Shown piece by piece: positions 24,939-34,113 of a stretch of DNA of 64,000 bases; the stretch's first letter is position 1, and every line of letters starts with the position of its first letter. Source of the stretch: Chryseobacterium oncorhynchi. GTDB taxonomy: Bacteria; Bacteroidota; Bacteroidia; Flavobacteriales; Weeksellaceae. The notes under the pieces are model-generated. The model searched no databases, was not told the origin of the DNA, and saw nothing but the letters and a program-made list of their open reading frames with translations. The position numbers were made by a program, and so were the translations under genes. The DNA lies in assembly GCF_002899895.1 (NCBI RefSeq), contig NZ_PPEI02000005.1:1-64000 (forward strand), given 5' to 3'.

Positions 24939-26633
24939 CTATTTTTTTTTGTAACCTGGGTTTTTACCAGAGCTGAACGCATTCTTTAACCCCTCCTCTA
25001 CCTGTGGCCAGAACTGAGTATGGCTTAAACTGTGTGAAGCCATAGCCAAATATGGAACCGTCCCCGGTCTTTTCATCATATCTGAAATTTCCCGCTCATC
25101 TTTTTCTGTCACCAAATCGGCATTGTATTGTTTCACAAGATCAATATAAACCTCCAGATTTTTTCTTAATATTTTAATCTGGGCATCTATTTGACCTGTA
25201 AAGTACATTTCTGCTCCATGTAGGGCATAAGTTACATATTTTACTTTATTCGGTTTTACAAACTGGCTTAGCAACCTCATCAATACTTCCTGAAGATTAT
25301 TATTTTGAACCGCTTTTGAAGTACTTGATATAAACCTCTTGGATACCAATTTTTTATTTCTGGTATGATAAGGATCGCTGGTTGTAATATTGACATCTAA
25401 GATGGGAAGTCCTTTTGTTTGATGTACCGGTGTCCAGGAGGTAACTTCAATACTATCTGTAATACCAGCTTCAGCGGCAAAAACCTTAGCTAAAAAGTTG
25501 AGTATATAACTATCGGTAACGCCTGTTTTTATACTGAAAAGATTGTTAATAGCGCCGATTCCTGATGCAAGGTCCAGATCTGCAAAAAATTCCGGTCTTC
25601 CATAGCCTCCGGTACGGTTTCGGCTATTTCTATTAAAAGTAGCATGGCTTGTAAAGGTCCAGTGTTGGAAGATCTTCAATACATTGATAAACTGATCCAT
25701 TTCCTTTGTCAGGTTGGGTTTACTTGGCTTTATATTTTCAAGGTAATTGATGAACTCTACGGTAAGTTGGTTTATACCTGCTAATCCTGTGGCTGTTTCT
25801 CTCCAAAGTTGTGGTCCCTCGGTATCATCATTGATCCATACATTCAATAAATGTTTAAACGCAGAGGTATCTACCGATTTTAGGGTATCCAATCCTGTCT
25901 GGAAGCTTTTCATTTGAAAGTTTCTCAGAAAAATTTCCAGATTTACTAAGCTGAAATCTGCAATAAGCTGCTGGGTAAGGTCATATTCATTATGTACATT
26001 AATGATCTTACATTCTTTATGCAGTTTACTATGATTAAGCTGGTGTTTTTTCTTGAAAAAAGGAGTAGATAAATAGGTAATGCTCTTTACTTTCCAAGGC
26101 TTAGGATATTTTGCATCCGTTGCTATAAGCTCTGTAAACTGATTGATAACATTTCCACCATGAGAATGTCCAATTAAATGGATATGAACTTCCTGATTTT
26201 TCCAGAATTTATATACTCTCAAAAACAAATTCAACAGCCTTTCTGCAGCAAGATTTCTTTCTTTCGTATCGTTATCTCCTGACCAGCTGAAAAAGTCTCC
26301 TTCAATATGGAGATCTAAAAACTGTGGTTTTATATCTTTTATCTTGTTCCAGAAATTATTCTGGCTGCTTCTCCAATAATTCGTATTGGCCTGATGTTTC
26401 AGACCTGCCGTATTCACAGGGTCTGTAGTTCCGGCTACAAACATTACCACATCAATGATTCTTTTTTCAGACTTGGGTGGACTTTTAGGACCGCCATATT
26501 TTATACCATTTGCTTCTCCGGTTTCGGTTACAGACTCTCCGGCGCTGGTAATGATGTTTTCCTTGGAATACATGCTGTGTCCCTCCTGAGATATTTTGGT
26601 ATATGTTCCTTTTACGATTCTCGTCCTACTCAT
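24939..26633 (-). CDS. T6SS lipase-like effector (alpha/beta hydrolase, GHSHGG)
   Basis: A 564-residue protein. Residues 1-54 (MSRTRIVKGTYTKIS, EGHSMYS, NIIT, AG, TETGE, YGxPKxPP) are nearly identical to the start of the metalloprotease-like protein at 27427, although the rest is unrelated. Residues about 60-220 form an alpha/beta hydrolase core with nucleophile elbow HLIGHSHGGNV (Ser at about 157), as in class-3 lipases and Tle-type phospholipase effectors. The large C-terminal region is unrecognised. There is no signal peptide, which suits T6SS delivery. Likely action is on lipids of the target cell. Small membrane and exported proteins downstream are immunity candidates. Confidence 0.8.
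   Translation of the reverse strand: MSRTRIVKGTYTKISQEGHSMYSKENIITSAGESVTETGEANGIKYGGPKSPPKSEKRIIDVVMFVAGTTDPVNTAGLKHQANTNYWRSSQNNFWNKIKDIKPQFLDLHIEGDFFSWSGDNDTKERNLAAERLLNLFLRVYKFWKNQEVHIHLIGHSHGGNVINQFTELIATDAKYPKPWKVKSITYLSTPFFKKKHQLNHSKLHKECKIINVHNEYDLTQQLIADFSLVNLEIFLRNFQMKSFQTGLDTLKSVDTSAFKHLLNVWINDDTEGPQLWRETATGLAGINQLTVEFINYLENIKPSKPNLTKEMDQFINVLKIFQHWTFTSHATFNRNSRNRTGGYGRPEFFADLDLASGIGAINNLFSIKTGVTDSYILNFLAKVFAAEAGITDSIEVTSWTPVHQTKGLPILDVNITTSDPYHTRNKKLVSKRFISSTSKAVQNNNLQEVLMRLLSQFVKPNKVKYVTYALHGAEMYFTGQIDAQIKILRKNLEVYIDLVKQYNADLVTEKDEREISDMMKRPGTVPYLAMASHSLSHTQFWPQVEEGLKNAFSSGKNPGYKKK
26472..26633 (-). other. Shared N-terminal effector tag, copy A
   Basis: Codons 1-54 of the lipase-like effector. 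The segment matches 28606-28767 at roughly three of four residues, starting with 15 identical residues. Confidence 0.7.
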
Positions 26634-26740
26634 AGCTGAATGATATTTTGATTGTTCGTAACTGCTGTTTTATCTTTACATCCTATGATAAAAAAGAATA
26701 CTCCTAAAATAATGTTTTTATCTGTACAATAAGTTCAAAT

Positions 26741-27424
26741 CTAACGTGCAAGCGGATTCAATGTATATTCTGTTACACTTAGCTCAGCGCCTGTATTGCC
26801 ATTAAGAATTGCTTTTTTAAATAAATAAGATTCTCCGTCACCAGCCATTTTTCCGGTATTCCAGTTGAGTTCCCAGACATAGGCATTGTATTTTTTGGAT
26901 TGGGATCTTGAGATTTCTCCATTTTTAGTAAAATCTACCTTTTTATCTTTACCATATTTCAAAACCTTATTCAGATCAAATGCATAATTTTCATCTTTAT
27001 CTTCGGTCTTTACAATAGCTCCATTCTGGTAATACTCCCATTTTCCGATCTCTAAATTGTTCCCGAAATAATGTTTAACAGACTGTAATGTACCTGTATT
27101 GTCAAAGGTATAGATATCTCTGATTCTATTATGGGTAATAACTTCTTCCACATAGTTTTGTACAAGACTTTTTGTATAGGTTTCTTCTACATAGCCATCC
27201 TTAATAATGTGATACTGCTTCACATAAGTATCCTTATCCTTGGCATATCCTTCATAGGAGGGGTCTTTCTTTATATTAGCTTCATACTTTGCAATATCAA
27301 ATTTTGTCATTTGTAAATTGGTGTTTACTGATGGAGTTATATTTTGGTTGGAAACAGATTTCTCTTTATTGCTTTCACTACAATTAAAGAATGACAGCAA
27401 AATCCATATAAAAATTATTTTCAT
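26741..27424 (-). CDS. Lipoprotein, candidate immunity to the metalloprotease-like effector
   Basis: A protein of about 227 residues starting at ATG 27424 (MKIIFIWILLSFFNCSES), which gives a lipobox ending in Cys15. An in-frame start at 27460 would overlap the upstream gene and bury the signal. The mature part contains repeats resembling MORN/toxin-antitoxin YwqK-type strands (YTFDNTGTLQSVKHYFGN, GKWEYYQNGAIVKTEDKDENY). It starts 3 bp before the effector stop codon (4-bp overlap), a sign of tight cotranslation. Periplasmic, lipid-anchored immunity proteins are common partners of T6SS hydrolases, but the function is inferred from position. Confidence 0.7.
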   Translation of the reverse strand: MKIIFIWILLSFFNCSESNKEKSVSNQNITPSVNTNLQMTKFDIAKYEANIKKDPSYEGYAKDKDTYVKQYHIIKDGYVEETYTKSLVQNYVEEVITHNRIRDIYTFDNTGTLQSVKHYFGNNLEIGKWEYYQNGAIVKTEDKDENYAFDLNKVLKYGKDKKVDFTKNGEISRSQSKKYNAYVWELNWNTGKMAGDGESYLFKKAILNGNTGAELSVTEYTLNPLAR

Positions 27425-27426
27425 AA

Positions 27427-28767
27427 TTAAATCATTTTTTTTAATATATCCCATTGCCATTTATACGTTTGCTTTGCTATAATTGCTGTAGACTGAGAAT
27501 AGTAATCCATAATATTATCTGTATGGAACTTTTCGAATGTCAAAGGTCCATCATTATCAAATGTATGGTATAATCCAATAGCATGAAGCAGCTCATGCGT
27601 AGCGGTTGTTTTTACGGATTCAAAAGGAACTCCTGCCGTTGTAGCTGTGTCTTGTAAATTAAGGACAAACACTGTTTTTGAGGGAATATCTTGAGCCTGT
27701 CCCAAAAGATAGCCGCCGCTCGCCAAATGTATCACCTCGGAGATAAAGTAAACTCTGTAGAAATCATCATATCTGTTCCCTACCACACTTCCGTCTGAAA
27801 ACTTAGCACCTCTTAATTTAGTATCAAGATATTGATGGATTCCGCTATTACTTCTCAGCTTTGGAATAAAGTTAGCATCACTGGAAAGGTTGATATTAAT
27901 GCTCTTGACATCAACATTGATGTAAGCCTGTTTCATATAGTTCTTCAATCTTTCTGCCTCACCGGTTGTACTTCCTGTTCCGGATGATGAAATCACTTTA
28001 ATAAACAATACCTTACCCTGTTTTTGATGCGCTGAATCATTGGCCAGGATCTTTATTTTACCACAAACGGTATCATCTGCCCAAACTTCAATAATCTGAT
28101 CTCTACTGAATGATTTCAAACAAGTGATTTCAAGAAAATTATCCAGTGTATATTTTCCTTTTTTTATAGTGATCTGATCTTTATTAAATTTAAAGTAATC
28201 ATTTTTATCATCTTTTCCTTTAAGATGTACAATGGTAAGTTTTTTAGGTTCTTCCTCAATTTCGATTTTTAATGATAACTTTTGGGTATCTCCTTTATAA
28301 ATTGTCATATAAGGAACAGGATACAAATAGGGCTGCTTATTCACCTTGGGTTTCCAGAAGATGGTCATATTACTAAACTTATTTAAAAGTTTGCTATATT
28401 CTGCAGCTTCTTTCACAAAGGCTCCACCATAGTATATCTGTTGTAATGCATTGGTGGAAGAATTTCTATATTTTCCCACAATATTTCTATACCATGTATC
28501 TCCTTTTGTTCCTGTATCTCCTGCTCTTAGCCAATCAAAGCCAAATTCCCCACTCCAATTGGCGTGAGGTCTAAACATAACGATACATTTTGCCTTAATT
28601 TCTCCTGCAGGAGGATTTTTAGGGTCTCCATAGCTTACCCCGTCTTTCTCGCCAGTTTCTGTGATGGCTGCTCCTGCATTGGTGATAATATTTGCATTAG
28701 AGTACATGCTATGGCCTTCATGAGAAATCTTGGTATAGGTACCCTTTACAATTCTCGTTCTGCTCAT
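27427..28767 (-). CDS. T6SS metzincin-like metalloprotease effector
   Basis: A 446-residue protein with no signal peptide. Residues 1-54 are the same N-terminal tag as in the lipase-like effector. A beta-rich middle part (about 120-250) is followed by a zinc protease domain. This domain has the extended motif HELLHAIGLYH at about residues 391-401 and a Met-turn NIMDYYS about 20 residues later. HExxHxxGxxH plus a Met-turn defines metzincins. It starts 3 bp after vgrG2, and a lipoprotein gene overlaps its end. Delivery by VgrG2 into the periplasm of target cells is inferred. Confidence 0.82.
   Translation of the reverse strand: MSRTRIVKGTYTKISHEGHSMYSNANIITNAGAAITETGEKDGVSYGDPKNPPAGEIKAKCIVMFRPHANWSGEFGFDWLRAGDTGTKGDTWYRNIVGKYRNSSTNALQQIYYGGAFVKEAAEYSKLLNKFSNMTIFWKPKVNKQPYLYPVPYMTIYKGDTQKLSLKIEIEEEPKKLTIVHLKGKDDKNDYFKFNKDQITIKKGKYTLDNFLEITCLKSFSRDQIIEVWADDTVCGKIKILANDSAHQKQGKVLFIKVISSSGTGSTTGEAERLKNYMKQAYINVDVKSININLSSDANFIPKLRSNSGIHQYLDTKLRGAKFSDGSVVGNRYDDFYRVYFISEVIHLASGGYLLGQAQDIPSKTVFVLNLQDTATTAGVPFESVKTTATHELLHAIGLYHTFDNDGPLTFEKFHTDNIMDYYSQSTAIIAKQTYKWQWDILKKMI
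28606..28767 (-). other. Shared N-terminal effector tag, copy B
   Basis: Codons 1-54 of the metalloprotease-like effector, matching 26472-26633. Confidence 0.7.
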
Positions 28768-28770
28768 TGC

Positions 28771-30702
28771 TTAATGTGATTTGGATTTTTCTCCGCTATT
28801 ATTTTGTACTTCTTCCTGTGCGTGTTTATGAACAAACTTACTGGATTGTATATTCATATCTTTTTCGCTGACTTCGTTTCGCTCTTTCTTTGTTTCGCTG
28901 TGGACATCTCCATCAATCATCTCTGTCAGTTTTCCGGTAATAAACATACTTGCGTCTCCAACTACGGAAGTCATTTTCATTGCGCCTACACTTTCCGTAT
29001 TGTTCATTCCGATGCTGTTGGATTTATTCATTCCCACTGTTGTCGTCATATTTTCACCTACATTGATGTTCATATTCTTACAGTTCAGGGTCATTGTTTC
29101 CGGTGCTGTGATATTGATATTACTACCTGTAGTATCCAAATGAATTTCATTACCGCTTTTATCGGTGATGATGATGCTTTCATCTTCTGTAAAAACAACT
29201 CTGTGTCCGCTTCTGGTCTGAATAGATTTTACACGGTTGTCTGCACCACCGCCTAATCCAATTCCACCATGAAACATTCCTCCCATTACAAATGGTCTGT
29301 CAGGATGGCTATGAACAAAATTAACCATTACCTGATCTCCTACTTCAGGAATGGCTACATATCCTCGGTTTTGAGTAATCTGGTCGGTTCCTCCTGCATC
29401 CGGAGTCATTACACGTACAAAGTGGGTAACATCATTCATCTGCCAGTCGAATCTTACCTGAACTCTACCTTGCCCTTCTGGATCTGCATTGGCAATTACC
29501 GTTGCAATTTGTGGTTGTGCAATAGGGAGTGTAAATTCTGGTTTTGGTAAGAATCCCGTATCTGCTGCAATGGACTCAAAGCTGCCTTTATAATGTCCGA
29601 TGGTATCAATTTCATGAACAACGTCAGTCACCATAATCTTAGTAAAATAAGTGGTTTCATTGCTGTCTGGCTTTCTCATATGAATATCCACTACACATCC
29701 GGGATGCAAAAACGGAACAGTTGTAGAACCGGAAACTGAAAATACGCTTACAGCTTCACTTCCTGAAGTACTTTTTTGTGAGTTTTCTACATCCAAATGA
29801 GTGGACGCCTTAATAGGTGCCACCTGAAGTGCGGGAGTTTTGTATATTTTTTCGTTATGGCTGTAAGCAGTCTTGGCAAGATCTCCCAAATGATTAACCG
29901 GAGTTTCTCCTGAGGTTAGCTTTTCATTTTTACTGCTGTTATAACCATAGTATTGTGGTTTAGTATGAACGGCCTTTAATTCTACCCTGATGTCATCGGC
30001 ATTACTTCCATAGGTAAGTTTTATAGGCTTATTCTGAGGCGGAAGTTTTCCAAAGTGTAATACTTCTCCATCATAATAGAATTGTTCGCCATAAGCCTCT
30101 GCCATTCTTGCAAGATAGTTATAGTGTGTTTCGTTGTACTGGCTGCTGTAGATAATCTGAGAATAATCGTTGGTGTCTACCCTGATATCAAAACGTCCTT
30201 TGTCTATTCCCTGCTTAATGACCTCTTCAGCAATAATTCCCATATTAACAGGTTGTGATCCTCCAAAGCTTTGAATATGGGGTGCCCCATCCAATAAGAT
30301 TGTTGGACTGTAGCCGGAAAGAACAATATTTCCTAAACTCATCTTCTCCTGACTGAATCCTACACTGGTAATGATTCCCACAAAATTTCTTTCAGGACTT
30401 TGTTCAATATCTTTATAGGAAATAACCACTGTGAGACGTTTCCCTAAGAATTTATTAGCTTCTTCAAGGGTATGGCTCTGTCTGTCTCCCAATGCATCAT
30501 GGGCAAGGGTAAGACTGAACTCGTGGTGATTACCTGCTTTTTGCTTAAGTGTGAAATGTTTATAATACTTAATAATTTTCCCCTCCACAACCAGTGAAAG
30601 TTTTACCAGCCTATTGATTCCTGCCTGGTGGTTTTCAGAAACTCCGTCTGCATTTTGTGATGGACGGAATGAAGAACCTCTTGTCTGTGATTCGGTTTTC
30701 AT
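28771..30702 (-). CDS. vgrG: T6SS spike protein VgrG (TssI), copy 2
   Basis: A 643-residue VgrG lacking the N-terminal helical extension of copy 1. The gp27-like base (INRLVKLSLVVEGKIIKYYKHF, HYNYLARMAEAYGEQFYYDGE), OB domain (EGQGRVQVRFDWQ, HSHPDRPFVMGGMFHGG) and beta-helix (NINVGENMTTTVGMNKSNSIG) are all present. The C-terminal 60 residues are charged and differ fully from copy 1, consistent with different cargo docking. It heads the module vgrG2, metalloprotease effector, lipoprotein. Confidence 0.93.
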   Translation of the reverse strand: MKTESQTRGSSFRPSQNADGVSENHQAGINRLVKLSLVVEGKIIKYYKHFTLKQKAGNHHEFSLTLAHDALGDRQSHTLEEANKFLGKRLTVVISYKDIEQSPERNFVGIITSVGFSQEKMSLGNIVLSGYSPTILLDGAPHIQSFGGSQPVNMGIIAEEVIKQGIDKGRFDIRVDTNDYSQIIYSSQYNETHYNYLARMAEAYGEQFYYDGEVLHFGKLPPQNKPIKLTYGSNADDIRVELKAVHTKPQYYGYNSSKNEKLTSGETPVNHLGDLAKTAYSHNEKIYKTPALQVAPIKASTHLDVENSQKSTSGSEAVSVFSVSGSTTVPFLHPGCVVDIHMRKPDSNETTYFTKIMVTDVVHEIDTIGHYKGSFESIAADTGFLPKPEFTLPIAQPQIATVIANADPEGQGRVQVRFDWQMNDVTHFVRVMTPDAGGTDQITQNRGYVAIPEVGDQVMVNFVHSHPDRPFVMGGMFHGGIGLGGGADNRVKSIQTRSGHRVVFTEDESIIITDKSGNEIHLDTTGSNINITAPETMTLNCKNMNINVGENMTTTVGMNKSNSIGMNNTESVGAMKMTSVVGDASMFITGKLTEMIDGDVHSETKKERNEVSEKDMNIQSSKFVHKHAQEEVQNNSGEKSKSH

Positions 30703-30807
30703 ATGCTTTGTGTTTGGTTTAGTTTAAAGATAGCATTTTTTTATGAAATAGTCACCATATCAATATGATATGAAAATAAAACAACCAATATAAAGTTCAT
30801 CCTAGGC

Positions 30808-30846
30808 AAAAAAAGACCGCCTTTAATAGGGACAGTCTTTTTTTTC
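30808..30846 (-). terminator. Terminator of tssD3
   Basis: Stem AAAAAAGAC...GTCTTTTTT with inner CGCC / GGG pairing, and T runs on both strands. Confidence 0.7.
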
Positions 30847-30873
30847 GTATGAATGTTGATAATGTGTATAATT

Positions 30874-31281
30874 TTAGCTAGTTGGCCAAAGTCCTGCATA
30901 CTCAGAAGTACCATAACCAATTGTTTCTGCACTGATTACAAAGCTGATCAACATACTATTGCTGTCAATTGCATCAAAATCAACCTGGTGTTGGATTACA
31001 TATCCGTTTTGCCAGTTCAAAGTGATCAATGTACCTTCTTCGTGAGACTTGTTGAAAACAATTTCTCCTACTGTAGGTTTATATTTTCCGTTCAATAAAC
31101 TTTCCAGAATATCAGATTTTTCAGTAGCTTCTACTGTAACCTTGATTAATGCATTGGAAGGGTCTGATGCTACACGTCCAGATACATCTGTAGATCTAGC
31201 TACGCTGTAGTTCATCTTTAATAATTTCTGACCTTCTCCGTTGTTAAATTTTAAGATTCCTCTCGAATTTCTTTCTGCCAT
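30874..31281 (-). CDS. tssD: T6SS tube protein TssD (Hcp), copy 3
   Basis: A 135-residue Hcp tube protein ending LWPTS, two residues shorter than the others. It shares NNGEGQ and SVARS with copy 2 but has more silent third-position changes, so it is the older or less converted copy. It has its own promoter, twin dyads and terminator, and lies just upstream of vgrG2, mirroring the tssD2-vgrG1 pair. Confidence 0.92.
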   Translation of the reverse strand: MAERNSRGILKFNNGEGQKLLKMNYSVARSTDVSGRVASDPSNALIKVTVEATEKSDILESLLNGKYKPTVGEIVFNKSHEEGTLITLNWQNGYVIQHQVDFDAIDSNSMLISFVISAETIGYGTSEYAGLWPTS

Positions 31282-31333
31282 GATTTGTAAATTTTAATCG
31301 TTAGTAATATCTTGTGATTCAGTGATTATGTAG

Positions 31334-31341
31334 CAAATATA
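31334..31341 (-). promoter_or_regulatory. -7 box of tssD3
   Basis: TATATTTG on the minus strand, 52 bp before the ATG, again with a T-rich -33 region. Confidence 0.6.
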
Positions 31342-31390
31342 GAGGGACTTTGACTCTTAAAAAAACTTTTCAGTATAAATCTGAAAAATT

Positions 31391-31427
31391 GTAGTAGTTC
31401 TACTACTTTTTGTAGTAATTCTACGAC
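31391..31427 (-). promoter_or_regulatory. Twin dyad element upstream of tssD3
   Basis: GTAGTA-GTTC-TACTAC (31391-31406) and GTAGTA-ATTC-TACGAC (31412-31427), with the same 21-bp centre spacing and the same 50-bp distance to the -7 box as the other two. A flanking AAATCTGAAAAATT is also shared by all three copies. Confidence 0.75.
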
Positions 31428-31605
31428 ATTGGATTTACAAACACCATGATAACTACCATCATTAAAGCGATTTAAACATTTTTATATTTTAAAGACAAAA
31501 CATCTTTTTTACACCCAAAAGAGAAATAAACAGCTTTCAGATTCTATTTTCAGATCAAAATAATTAATGTAATAATCGATTGTTCAAATAACATTGAGCT
31601 CATCG

Positions 31606-31642
31606 CATAAAAAAAGCAGAAGTACAATTACTCCTGCTTTTT
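31606..31642 (-). terminator. Terminator of the tssO-tssP-tssR operon
   Basis: 9-bp stem AAAAAGCAG / CTGCTTTTT (31611-31619 with 31634-31642), with further T on the minus strand, 20 bp after the tssR stop. Confidence 0.7.
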
Positions 31643-31661
31643 ATATTATAAGAACTAACAA

Positions 31662-34067
31662 TTAATGTTTAGTATATTCCGGTGCTTCTGTTGGAAGTCT
31701 TGACGGTGTAAAATACTCGTTAAGCCAATAGAATGTCTGTCCGTTTTGCTGGATTTTCACAGCTGGATTATTTCTATGATTAAGCATTCTTTCTGCTAGG
31801 TCCTTGTAGTGACGGAAATACGTTCTTACTGTTTCATTAGGAACAATTTTTGATTTTTTCCATCCTTTAAGTTTATACTTAGCCATCAATTCTTCTTCAG
31901 AAAGATCAAATCCTGTACTCATTCCAATCGCATAGGACATTGGTAATTCATAAAGGTCTCCTTTATCCAGGAATTTGATGGTAGGGTTGTACTTCTTTAA
32001 TAGTTTTACATATTCTCTGATTGCTGCTGCCTGATTGAAATCTGCTTTTTCAGCACCTGTATTTTTGTATACTTCTGTGTAGAAAGCTTTCAGATTGTCA
32101 TACTCACCTTCAGAAATAAGAATTCCTTTTTCTATTCCCGGTGTATATTCTTTCAATTCTTTCGGAATATATCCTTTTACCAAGAACGGATTTCCATAGT
32201 TGATCAGCTGTGCTGCAATTCCTGCGGAAACCGGATTGGTAAGCCCTGGATACAGATATTTATATTTCAAGTCAACATCAGTTTTACCTGCTCCTACAGA
32301 AGAGTGGAAATACTCATTAAGTGATTTATCAATACTCTGATTGTCTACTGTAACCTGTGCAATAAGACTATCTACAGATTTTTTCAGGAATCCGGGTGTA
32401 GCAACATCTCCTTTTTTAGGGAAGATAACAAATCCCTGAGACATACTCTGTTTAGGATAAGCCAATGAGAAAAATCCTGCATCTCCTTCTACTAAGCTGA
32501 AATTATTCTTGGTAAGAACATCTGACTGATTGATGATCTTTTGTTTTTTAAGCTCAGCGATATTTTTAGCAGTAGCAGTAACTACATTTTCTGCCATTAA
32601 TACAAAATCATTGTAGGTATCGGAAGATCTCGCACTTGTCTGGAACATGATCAGTCTTGCCTGTGCCTGTGTAAGGGAACCGATCACGCTGTACATATTT
32701 CCACTTTGGTTAGCAGACGTTCCTACAGTAACTACAATATTGGTTTCATCCGGAACATTGGAAAGAAGATTTCCGGCTGCAGAAAGCGCCTCTCCTACCG
32801 GCTGGTAGCCACTATTACTGGCACAGTTCATCTCATTGGTCTTTTGATCAATAAATGTTGTGATTTTACTGTAGTCAGTACTTAGGTTAGATACTGAAAG
32901 GTTGTTTCCACAAGTGTTATTTTTATATAAAACCACTCCATATTTAACATTATTGAAATAAGATGGCTTTTCAAATCTAAGCTGTAGATCTTGTAGCAAT
33001 GATTTTACAATAGGAGCATAAGGCGCATTTCCTGCACTTACATCCAATGCAAAAACAATATTGATATTTTTATCTCTATCTGTGATCTCTCTATAACGGT
33101 CAAAATAGATAGGCTCTCCTAGAACGTTGAACACGTAATTTTTACTGTAATCAAGGATATTGGTAAAATACTTCGTTTTGGAATTAGGAGTAGGAGCTTC
33201 ATTTAAAGGTAAAGTCACAGGGAAAATATTTTCCAGTGGTTTTCTTTTATTGACATCAGTAAGCAGAATTGCTGTTTTATTTTCAGCATCAGATGCTGAT
33301 CCCCCAGGGTATCCTTCATGTATTCCCAATTCAGATTCGTTAATTCCTGTTGTATTCTTCAGTTTTACAGCAGAACGTTCTCCCCATGTAGAAATCACGT
33401 TGGAACTTACCCATCCGTAAAGGCTTTTACCAATACTGTCTATATCAACAGAAGGCTTTTTACCTACCAGGAATCTCTTATTATTTTCTGCCTGCTTGTA
33501 AACATACACCATTTGTCCGTTAGGAATTTTAACGTTGGCTGTTTCAATAAGGCTTGGTGAGTTGAACACCATAATAGAGTCGTTTTTGTAATACCTTTCA
33601 GCACTTTTAATCACTTCGCTGTTGTTAGGTACTACTGCTACTCTTACAGGGTAACCTGTTTTTTCGCTTTTTAGAGAATGGTTCCATAGAAGAAGATCAG
33701 ATTCGGGAATCCAACCGTATGTTTTTACGGATTTTGACGAAACTTTCTTCATTAAGGCATCCGGAACATATTCTGCAACCTTTACCATTCCGTCTCTATG
33801 TTTTAAAACCATTAAAGGCTCCAGAAATTTAACTTCCTTGTATGATTTTTCATCATCTTTATCCAAATAAGCAGTGTTTCTTGATCTGTCTGAAACAACG
33901 ATCCATGGAACTGACTTTTTAGGATAGCCATTGACTACCGGTGAATTATCTACCTGACCATACTGTGATGGTTCCGGTGTTTTCTTTGACGGAAGCTTTA
34001 CCTGGCAACTCGTCAATAATACTGATAATCCTATGTAATATGCTGCTAGAGGAAATTTATTTTTCAT
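31662..34067 (-). CDS. tssR: T6SS lipoprotein TssR
   Basis: An 801-residue lipoprotein (lipobox LLTSC, Cys21) with the length and layout of the Bacteroidota-specific TssR family. An SH3-like N-terminal part (VPWIVVSDRSRNTAYL, YGWIPESDLLLW) leads to a central von Willebrand A-like domain (NINIVFALDVSAGNAPYAPIVKSLLQDL, with DVSAG as a partial MIDAS). A helical C-terminal region follows (YAIGMSTGFDLSEEELM). TssR belongs to the envelope-spanning part of subtype iii systems, which lack TssJ, TssL and TssM. It is last in a four-gene operon with the two TssO-like proteins and the PKD protein. Confidence 0.88.
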   Translation of the reverse strand: MKNKFPLAAYYIGLSVLLTSCQVKLPSKKTPEPSQYGQVDNSPVVNGYPKKSVPWIVVSDRSRNTAYLDKDDEKSYKEVKFLEPLMVLKHRDGMVKVAEYVPDALMKKVSSKSVKTYGWIPESDLLLWNHSLKSEKTGYPVRVAVVPNNSEVIKSAERYYKNDSIMVFNSPSLIETANVKIPNGQMVYVYKQAENNKRFLVGKKPSVDIDSIGKSLYGWVSSNVISTWGERSAVKLKNTTGINESELGIHEGYPGGSASDAENKTAILLTDVNKRKPLENIFPVTLPLNEAPTPNSKTKYFTNILDYSKNYVFNVLGEPIYFDRYREITDRDKNINIVFALDVSAGNAPYAPIVKSLLQDLQLRFEKPSYFNNVKYGVVLYKNNTCGNNLSVSNLSTDYSKITTFIDQKTNEMNCASNSGYQPVGEALSAAGNLLSNVPDETNIVVTVGTSANQSGNMYSVIGSLTQAQARLIMFQTSARSSDTYNDFVLMAENVVTATAKNIAELKKQKIINQSDVLTKNNFSLVEGDAGFFSLAYPKQSMSQGFVIFPKKGDVATPGFLKKSVDSLIAQVTVDNQSIDKSLNEYFHSSVGAGKTDVDLKYKYLYPGLTNPVSAGIAAQLINYGNPFLVKGYIPKELKEYTPGIEKGILISEGEYDNLKAFYTEVYKNTGAEKADFNQAAAIREYVKLLKKYNPTIKFLDKGDLYELPMSYAIGMSTGFDLSEEELMAKYKLKGWKKSKIVPNETVRTYFRHYKDLAERMLNHRNNPAVKIQQNGQTFYWLNEYFTPSRLPTEAPEYTKH

Positions 34068-34113
34068 CCTATTTTATCTTTTATGATTGGCGCATCCAGA
34101 AGACTGGACGGTA

